Shown here: positions 33,621 to 38,674 of the stretch, one piece after another
Layout of the letters: the number at the start of each line of letters is the position of its first letter
Numbering within the stretch: the first letter of the stretch is position 1
Assembly (NCBI RefSeq): GCF_900110485.1
Contig: NZ_FODY01000033.1
Coordinates: 1 to 38,674 of the forward strand
Origin: Propionispora vibrioides
GTDB lineage: Bacteria > Bacillota > Negativicutes > Propionisporales > Propionisporaceae
Direction of reading: 5' to 3'
DNA length: 38,674 bases
Notes under the pieces: generated by a model
Told to the model about the DNA's origin: nothing
Seen by the model: only the letters and a program-made list of their open reading frames with translations
The model's database searches: none
Position numbers and translations under genes: made by a program

Positions 33621-34862
33621 ATGTCGAAAAATACGGTAGCAATTCTTTGCGGCGGCGGTCCGGCACCTGGCATGAATGGAGTTATCAGCGGTGTTACGAT
33701 TGCGGCAAGAAATAATGGCTGGGATGTAATCGGGGTTTATGAGGGTTTCTCTCATTTAGCCAAAGGCGAGAAGAAAGTGACCTCCCTGACAGTTGATGAT
33801 GTAAGCAAAATTCATTTGCAGGGTGGCAGTATTATACATACAGCGCGCTTTAATCCTACGAAAAATGAAGAACATCTTAAAACCGCGATCAACACGCTGC
33901 GGGAATTGGGTGTAACCCATCTGGTAACCATCGGCGGCGATGACACGGCATATTCGGCTTCTACAGTGGCTTCCTATGCCAAGAAAAATATGGGAATCAA
34001 TTTCAGCGTAGTGCATGTGCCCAAAACTATTGATAATGACCTGCCGTTACCGGAAGGCGTTCCTACTTTCGGCTTTGAAACCGCCCGTCAGGTTGGTGCA
34101 GATATTGCTACCAATATTCTGGAAGATGCCAAAACGGCCCAACGCTGGTTCCTCGGCATTGCCATGGGACGTACAGCAGGCCATTTGCCGCTGGGTATTG
34201 GCAAAAGCTCGGCTGCCCAGGTTACCATTATTCCGGAAGACTTTACGGAAGCCAAAGTTCACTTGAGCACCGTTGTGGACATCATTGTCGGTTCGGTAAT
34301 CAAACGTCTGGCTGACGGAAAAGGTTTCGGTCTGGCAGTTGTCGCCGAAGGCATTATCGAAAAAATTCCGGAAGAAGACTTGAGTGCAGTGGAAGGGCTG
34401 GAAAGAGACGAACACGGCCACATCCGTTATGCTGAAATTAACTTCGGTGAATTGCTGAAAAAAGCGGCGACCAAACGGTTGGCTGAACTGGGCATCAAAA
34501 TGAACTTTGTGACTAAAGACATCGGTTACGAAACCCGCTGCGCTTCACCGAACGCTTTTGATATCGAATACACCCGTGACCTTGGCTATTCGGCCGTTGA
34601 ATTCCTGAAAAACGGCGGTGCCGACGCGATTATTACCGTGGTTAACGGCGAAGCTAAGCCGCTGCCGTTCAGCGAAATGCTGGACCCGGTAACCAAGAAA
34701 ACGGCAGTCCGTTTCGTGAATGTAAATTCGGTAAAATACAAAATCGCCAGAGCGATGATGACTTTGCTGACTGCAGAAGACTTCAAAGCAGGCAAGGTAG
34801 AAAAGCTGGCAGCCGTAACCAATCTGTCGGTTGACGAGTTTACCAAACAATTTAACAAGTAG
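33621..34862 (+). CDS. pfp: pyrophosphate-dependent 6-phosphofructokinase
   Basis: 413 residues. It transfers phosphate from PPi to fructose-6-phosphate, reversibly. The nucleotide-site motif reads GGDDT at 105-109, where ATP enzymes have GGDGS; the second Asp is the usual mark of PPi use. PKTIDND at 134-140, with Lys135, also fits the PPi group. MGRTAGHLPLGIGKSSAAQ near 180 is the substrate region. An energy-saving glycolytic step is common in anaerobes. RBS AAGGAGG precedes ATG 33621. It is monocistronic with its own promoter and terminator. Confidence 0.9.
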   Translation: MSKNTVAILCGGGPAPGMNGVISGVTIAARNNGWDVIGVYEGFSHLAKGEKKVTSLTVDDVSKIHLQGGSIIHTARFNPTKNEEHLKTAINTLRELGVTHLVTIGGDDTAYSASTVASYAKKNMGINFSVVHVPKTIDNDLPLPEGVPTFGFETARQVGADIATNILEDAKTAQRWFLGIAMGRTAGHLPLGIGKSSAAQVTIIPEDFTEAKVHLSTVVDIIVGSVIKRLADGKGFGLAVVAEGIIEKIPEEDLSAVEGLERDEHGHIRYAEINFGELLKKAATKRLAELGIKMNFVTKDIGYETRCASPNAFDIEYTRDLGYSAVEFLKNGGADAIITVVNGEAKPLPFSEMLDPVTKKTAVRFVNVNSVKYKIARAMMTLLTAEDFKAGKVEKLAAVTNLSVDEFTKQFNK

Positions 34863-34874
34863 TCCGTGAACAAT

Positions 34875-34911
34875 AAAGTCCCGGAGCCTGTCTTACAGGT
34901 TCCGGGATTTT
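34875..34911 (+). terminator. terminator after pfp
   Basis: 13-bp stem with one G-T pair (34879-34891 with 34895-34907), three-base loop, T run. Confidence 0.85.
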
Positions 34912-34945
34912 ACTGTTTGCGGATTAAGGCGTGTCCTTTCACCTA

Positions 34946-35032
34946 GAGCTCCACCAGCTCTGCAATGGAAAGATGCTGACCAAGTTTTGACCGTCAGCAA
35001 ATCCTGCTTTCAAGATTGGTGGAGTGCTAACT
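34946..35032. repeat. palindromic repeat downstream of pfp, related to the amtB-leader repeat
   Basis: The centre TTTTGACCGTCAGCAA (34986-35001) and the following CCTGCTTTCAAG (35004-35015) match the amtB-leader repeat at 22198-22235 with few differences. Arms near 34949-34960 and 35018-35029 are partly complementary. Confidence 0.6.
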
Positions 35033-35084
35033 TTTTACTGGCACATAAACCGCCGAGGGGCTGATTATACTATTGGATAATTGA

Positions 35085-35164
35085 GGGAACCACTGATTTG
35101 TTTGCGCTGTGCGTTCTGACGGATCTTTTTCTGCCATGCCGACAGATTCATTAAATCAGCGGTT
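35085..35164. repeat. short palindromic repeat upstream of the DUF421 gene
   Basis: Ends 35087-35099 and 35152-35164 are inverted with one mismatch. They match the ends of the element at 6852-7012. It stops three bases before the ribosome-binding site of the next gene. Confidence 0.7.
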
Positions 35165-35183
35165 TCTAAGGAGGGGAGACGGC

Positions 35184-35864
35184 GTGGATGTGCTGGGCAT
35201 AACTGTCTTTAGAGTGATTACAGTTTTTGCGCTGCTTATAGCAGTCTGGCTGTTGACAGGACGTAGCCACCTCGGTGAAACCACTCCTGCGGAACTGGTA
35301 GGATTGATTATTTTTGGTACGGTGGCCGGTGCAGCAATCCTTAGTCCCCAAAGTGACTTTTCTGATAGTCTGGTCGTTTTGACGGCAGTAGGTCTTATGC
35401 AGTGTGGAACGGCTAAACTGGTAAAGTGCCTGCAAGGCTGGCGGACTAAGCCGTTGCCACCGCTGGTGATCATAGAACAGGGGCAACCCATCCGGGCTAA
35501 TTTGGCTAAAACACGATTATCGGTAAAAACTCTGCTGGTTCTGTTGCGTGCACAAGGGATTTTTCACCTAAAGGAAGTACAATTGGCTGTTTGGGAATCT
35601 CTGGGAGGACTCAGTATTCTAAGGGCGGCGGAAGGTTTATCTGAAAAAGGACCAGTGGGCACCGATGACGTGGCGGTGCCAGTTATTATCGAGGGAGAGC
35701 TTCAGGAAAAAGTGCTGGAAAACCTGGGGTTTACACCGGAAGATATTGTGGCGTTTAAAAGCCGGCATAAAGAAGAGTTAAAGGCGATTATGGTGGCTTA
35801 TATGAATAAGAGCAGGCAACTCTGGATTGTCCGGGATAAGCCCAAAGCGGATACCGTGCTTTGA
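35184..35864 (+). CDS. DUF421 (YetF-like) membrane protein
   Basis: 226 residues. Transmembrane helices at ~4-22, 32-52 and 58-75, then a cytosolic DUF421 domain (PLPPLVIIEQGQPIRANL near 90-107, then LLVLLRAQGIFHLKEVQLAV). Role of the family is unclear; related genes occur near sporulation and envelope genes. I start at GTG 35184 because AAGGAGG (35168-35174) lies nine bases before it; the longer in-frame reading from 35109 runs through the palindromic repeat. No partner gene is obvious. Confidence 0.8.
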   Translation: MDVLGITVFRVITVFALLIAVWLLTGRSHLGETTPAELVGLIIFGTVAGAAILSPQSDFSDSLVVLTAVGLMQCGTAKLVKCLQGWRTKPLPPLVIIEQGQPIRANLAKTRLSVKTLLVLLRAQGIFHLKEVQLAVWESLGGLSILRAAEGLSEKGPVGTDDVAVPVIIEGELQEKVLENLGFTPEDIVAFKSRHKEELKAIMVAYMNKSRQLWIVRDKPKADTVL

Positions 35865-35910
35865 GGTTGCCTAAAGCCGTAACAAAGAAGTGGCGCAAAG
35901 GGATTTATGG

Positions 35911-35939
35911 TTGTTTGCGGCCATGGCATGGAGTATAAT
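35911..35939 (+). promoter_or_regulatory. sigma-A promoter of uppP
   Basis: TTGTTT (35911-35916), 17 bases, TATAAT (35934-35939). Confidence 0.75.
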
Positions 35940-36037
35940 AAAATGCGTGTGAAAAAGACGGCGGTTCCTAGCGGTCAGCAGATGAATGGCTGACTGGGCT
36001 CTAACAGGAATACATAGCCGTGACAGGGGGATGGAAA

Positions 36038-36838
36038 GTGACGGAGACGATGATTGCCATTATACTTGGCATTGTGGAAGGCATGACGGAGTTTTTACCT
36101 GTTTCATCGACAGGACATATGATTTTAGTGGGCAATATGCTGCATTTTGAAGGTGAATTTGCCAGCGTATTTGAGGTGTTTATTCAATTAGGCGCCATAC
36201 TGTCTATCTTGTTTCTATATCGTGACAAATTTATGCGCATGATCAAGCCGGGGCGGCTTAACATACACCGCAGCGGCCTAACGCTGTCCCATGTGGCGGC
36301 CGGGATTGTGCCGGTCATGATTATTGGCTATTTGCTGCATAAACCGATTAAGGAATACCTGTTTTCGCCGGCGACGGTGATTATCGGCCTGATAGCCGGG
36401 TCTGTTTTGATGCTGGTGGCGGAAAAGGTGGCAAAAAGACCGGTGGCCCGCAGTGTGGAAAATATCACTGTCAGGCAGGCTTTTTGGGTAGGCCTATTCC
36501 AGGTACTGGCCCTGTGGCCGGGATTTTCCCGTTCCGGGTCGACACTTTCCGGCGGTTTGTTTTTTGGTTTAAGCCGAACGGCGGCAGCTGACTTTTCTTT
36601 TATCATTGCGGTCCCGTTAATGATGGTAGCCTGTTTCTATGATTTGCTGAAAGTGATTAGCCATTTGAGTGTTGATAACTTGCATATGCTGGCTATTGGC
36701 TTTGTAATATCCTTTGTTGTAGCTTATGGTTCAGTGGTTTGGTTTTTAAAGTTTCTGAATAAATCAACCCTGGCTTCCTTTGCCTACTACCGCCTGGTCC
36801 TGGCGGCCGTTTCGTACTATTACTTTTTTATGAATTAG
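36038..36838 (+). CDS. uppP: undecaprenyl-diphosphatase (UppP/BacA)
   Basis: 266 residues. It recycles the lipid carrier for cell-wall synthesis by removing a phosphate. Signatures: GIVEGMTEFLPVSSTGHMIL near 10-30 with the acidic and Ser catalytic residues, and WPGFSRSGSTLSGG near 160-173. Six to eight helices. Loss or gain affects bacitracin tolerance in other species. GTG 36038 follows AGGGGG; the earlier GTG at 36020 includes this site and is less likely. Monocistronic with its own promoter, directly before the tRNA cluster. Confidence 0.94.
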   Translation: MTETMIAIILGIVEGMTEFLPVSSTGHMILVGNMLHFEGEFASVFEVFIQLGAILSILFLYRDKFMRMIKPGRLNIHRSGLTLSHVAAGIVPVMIIGYLLHKPIKEYLFSPATVIIGLIAGSVLMLVAEKVAKRPVARSVENITVRQAFWVGLFQVLALWPGFSRSGSTLSGGLFFGLSRTAAADFSFIIAVPLMMVACFYDLLKVISHLSVDNLHMLAIGFVISFVVAYGSVVWFLKFLNKSTLASFAYYRLVLAAVSYYYFFMN

Positions 36839-36870
36839 TTACTTTACATAAATTAACAGGTGATAGACTC

Positions 36871-36899
36871 TTTACAATATGGATAAGCTGTGATAATAT
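36871..36899 (+). promoter_or_regulatory. promoter of the tRNA cluster
   Basis: TTTACA (36871-36876), 17 bases, TAATAT (36894-36899), about 110 bases before the first tRNA. Confidence 0.6.
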
Positions 36900-37014
36900 A
36901 ATATTCCGTTACAGGACGTCGGGCGCAGCAGTTTACCGCTGCCGTGCATTGGCTCAGGTAATGGGAAAGCTGGCTAATGGACTGTGGTAACGCAATCCTT
37001 AAGCCGGATTTGAC

Positions 37015-37099
37015 GGAGGGATTCCCGAGTGGCTAAAGGGAGCAGACTGTAAATCTGCCGGCTCTGCCTTCGCTGGTTCGAATCCAGCTCCCTCCACCA
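37015..37099 (+). tRNA. tRNA-Tyr (GTA), copy 1
   Basis: 85 bases with a long variable arm and encoded CCA. Anticodon GTA in the stem CAGACTGTAAATCTG. Acceptor GGAGGGA pairs with TCCCTCC. Confidence 0.97.
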
Positions 37100-37157
37100 A
37101 TTTATCCATAGTAGGAATGAAAGAACGAAGATGGTGGGAAACTACTGTCAAACACAT

Positions 37158-37234
<77 letters not shown>

Positions 37235-37265
37235 ATAAACAAACGCCAATAGGCGTTTTATCTAT

Positions 37266-37341
37266 GCTGGTGTAGCTCAGTTGGTAGAGCGTATCCTTGG
37301 TAAGGATAAGGTCACCGGTTCAATCCCGGTCACTAGCTCCA
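37266..37341 (+). tRNA. tRNA-Thr (GGT), copy 1
   Basis: 76 bases. Anticodon GGT in CCTTGGTAAGG. Acceptor GCTGGTG pairs with CACTAGC with one wobble. CCA encoded. Confidence 0.96.
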
Positions 37342-37605
37342 TTTTTTTGTAATGTTTTGTAATGAAGGTATTCTAACAGAATACCGATAACACAACCGGA
37401 CTTGTGAGACAAGACCGGAGGGTGCCGATGCAAGACCAACTTACCTGTTGGTTGATATCAGGCTTAATGGCTTAGGGCATTGATAAATGGACAGCTGCAA
37501 GGCGCGACGAGGACGCGAGCGAGGGCGTACTGATGAGGTACGTTGAGCGAGCGACCGCAGGAGCAACGCAGCAGATGGCCGTTTAGCGATGGCCGTGCCG
37601 AACAG
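37342..37605 (+). other. tRNA spacer, first copy, with hairpins
   Basis: 264 bases with no gene. It contains a perfect 8-bp hairpin (37367-37374 with 37378-37385), a conserved hairpin (37396-37418: CCGG and CTTGT with their complements), and a repeat unit running from CAGCTGCAAGGCG (37483-37495) to GCAGATGGCC (37571-37580). The conserved hairpin recurs in the second spacer. Confidence 0.6.
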
Positions 37606-37682
37606 GGCGGCGTAGCTCAGTTGGCTAGAGCATGCGGTTCATACCCGCAGTGTCCGGGGTTCAAATCCCTGCGCCGCCACCA
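37606..37682 (+). tRNA. elongator tRNA-Met (CAT), copy 1
   Basis: 77 bases. Acceptor GGCGGCG pairs with CGCCGCC; anticodon CAT; CCA encoded. The acceptor is fully paired, so it is not the initiator. A lysidine-modified Ile tRNA is possible from anticodon alone, but the body resembles elongator Met. Confidence 0.9.
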
Positions 37683-37750
37683 AAAAAACATTGACAGACT
37701 GATCTTTGAATTGTATAATTAACTTTGTCGTAAGGCAAGTAATACAAAAT

Positions 37751-37826
37751 GCTGGCGTAGCTCAATTGGTAGAGCAGCTGACTTGTAATCAGCAGGTTGG
37801 GAGTTCGATTCTTCTCGCCAGCTCCA
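37751..37826 (+). tRNA. tRNA-Thr (TGT)
   Basis: 76 bases. Anticodon TGT in GCTGACTTGTAATCAGC. Acceptor GCTGGCG pairs with CGCCAGC. The only tRNA of the cluster present once, between the two duplicated blocks. Confidence 0.96.
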
Positions 37827-37834
37827 GACATCAT

Positions 37835-37919
37835 GGAGGGATTCCCGAGTGGCTAAAGGGAGCAGACTGTAAATCTGCCGGCTCTGCCTTCGCTGGTTCG
37901 AATCCAGCTCCCTCCACCA
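37835..37919 (+). tRNA. tRNA-Tyr (GTA), copy 2
   Basis: Base-for-base the same as 37015-37099 by eye, including CCA. Confidence 0.97.
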
Positions 37920-37972
37920 TTTATCCACAGTAAGAAAGAACGAAGATGGTGGGAAACTACCGTCAAGCACAT

Positions 37973-38049
<77 letters not shown>

Positions 38050-38091
38050 ATAAATAAACGCCGTTAGGCGTTTTATCTAATAAAGTTAGCT

Positions 38092-38167
38092 GCTGGTGTA
38101 GCTCAGTTGGTAGAGCGTATCCTTGGTAAGGATAAGGTCACCGGTTCAATCCCGGTCACTAGCTCCA
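38092..38167 (+). tRNA. tRNA-Thr (GGT), copy 2
   Basis: Same sequence as copy 1 at 37266-37341. Confidence 0.96.
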
Positions 38168-38364
38168 TTTTTTTGTAATTACGTTCCTTTACCGGGTATT
38201 CTAGTTTGACGTATCCGGACTTGTGAGACAAGACCGGAGGGTGTCGATAAAGGCACAGCTGCTAGGAACGATGAGTACCGCAGCGGAGGCGCACTGGTAA
38301 GTGCATTGAGCAGCGGAACGCAAGAGTGACAACGCAGATGGGCGTTTAGCGGCAGCCGACCTAA
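38168..38364 (+). other. tRNA spacer, second copy, with conserved hairpin
   Basis: 197 bases with no gene. The hairpin at 38215-38237 and the bases after it (GAGGGTG) match the first spacer; other parts have diverged in sequence and length. Confidence 0.6.
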
Positions 38365-38441
38365 GGCGGCGTAGCTCAGTTGGCTAGAGCATGCGGTTCA
38401 TACCCGCAGTGTCCGGGGTTCAAATCCCTGCGCCGCCACCA
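38365..38441 (+). tRNA. elongator tRNA-Met (CAT), copy 2
   Basis: Same sequence as copy 1 at 37606-37682. Last tRNA before the terminator and tuf. Confidence 0.9.
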
Positions 38442-38452
38442 CTTTGACTACA

Positions 38453-38486
38453 GATCTTACTTAATTATTAGGTAAGGTTTTTTGTT
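38453..38486 (+). terminator. terminator after the tRNA cluster
   Basis: Arms at about 38455-38466 and 38468-38479 pair with two wobbles and are followed by a T-rich tract. It separates the tRNAs from tuf. Confidence 0.65.
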
Positions 38487-38597
38487 TTTTATGCAGGAAT
38501 TTAAAAAAATTAATAGAATATTTCCATTTTGTAAAATACTAGTGGTGTGCCAAAAGTATAATTCTAACCATACAGTTTGAGGAGGCAAAGAAAAGAA

Positions 38598-38674
38598 ATG
38601 GCAAAGAAGAAGTTTGAAAGAAATAAACCGCACGTAAACATAGGAACGATCGGTCACGTTGACCATGGCAAGAC
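38598..38674 (+). CDS. tuf: elongation factor Tu (start only, cut by window end)
   Basis: The first 25 codons read [20 protein letters not shown], then VDHGK: the EF-Tu N-terminus and the start of the GTP-binding P-loop. EF-Tu delivers aminoacyl-tRNA to the ribosome. GAGGAGG lies upstream, about 12 bases from the ATG. The gene continues beyond the window. A tRNA cluster followed by tuf is a common bacterial arrangement. No convincing promoter was found between the tRNA terminator and tuf, although a TATAAT lies about 40 bases upstream. Confidence 0.95.
   Translation, partial: MAKKKFERNKPHVNIGTIGHVDHGK

Noticed and set aside
38457-38666. Minus-strand frame of 69 codons before and over tuf
   Set aside because: Antisense to the start of tuf and to the tRNA terminator; no RBS or domain.

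Overview
The window looks like a chromosomal segment of a spore-forming, double-membrane Firmicute, most likely a Negativicutes/Sporomusaceae member. Three things point there. A signal-peptide protein ending in Phe looks like an outer-membrane porin (909-1844). Sporulation genes are present (spoIIP, sigH). The gene order ctsR-mcsA-mcsB-clpC-radA-disA ... carD-like, yacL, ispD/F, gltX, cysE, cysS, mrnC, thyA, dfrA, rlmB, yacP, sigH ... tRNAs, tuf is the classic Firmicutes block. I infer the lineage from these features; no database was searched.

Layout. 1-900: the 3' end of an rRNA operon (partial 5S rRNA), a broken second 5S-like copy, and large hairpins. 909-6125: porin; a SpeD-family protein lacking the pyruvoyl-forming serine; FabK; a YdjM-like membrane protein; an rRNA methyltransferase. 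6348-13769: the heat-shock/proteolysis operon with a promoter flanked by four CtsR-type heptads, then radA and disA. 13780-15831: a minus-strand block with spoIIP, a small protein sharing its N-terminal domain, and a Cys-rich conserved protein. 15856-20156: divergent sigma-A-type promoters, a CarD-like regulator, a PIN-TRAM protein, and two tandem ispD genes. The first ispD ends in a remnant of IspF and the second is a full IspD-IspF fusion. 20292-22427: glnB-amtB on the minus strand, behind a strong promoter and a leader that fits an ANTAR-type antitermination element. 22621-34862: a small secreted protein, gltX, a T-box leader (probably Cys) controlling cysE-cysS-mrnC, thyA-dfrA, rlmB-vanW-yacP, sigH and a pyrophosphate-type phosphofructokinase. 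35184-36838: a DUF421 membrane protein and uppP. 36871-38674: nine tRNAs containing a tandem duplication of Tyr-fMet-Thr-Met, then the start of tuf.

The core genes are ordinary housekeeping. The unusual content lies between and around them: several families of palindromic repeats (one supplies the stop codon of ctsR), a perfect 26-bp-arm palindrome, the decayed duplications (5S, ispDF), the serine-less SpeD homologue, the double ANTAR-like leader, and the variant CtsR operator spacing. No CRISPR array, phage gene, transposase or defence system was seen. I find no wholly new multi-gene system here. The strongest candidates for follow-up are the SpeD pseudoenzyme and the amtB leader.
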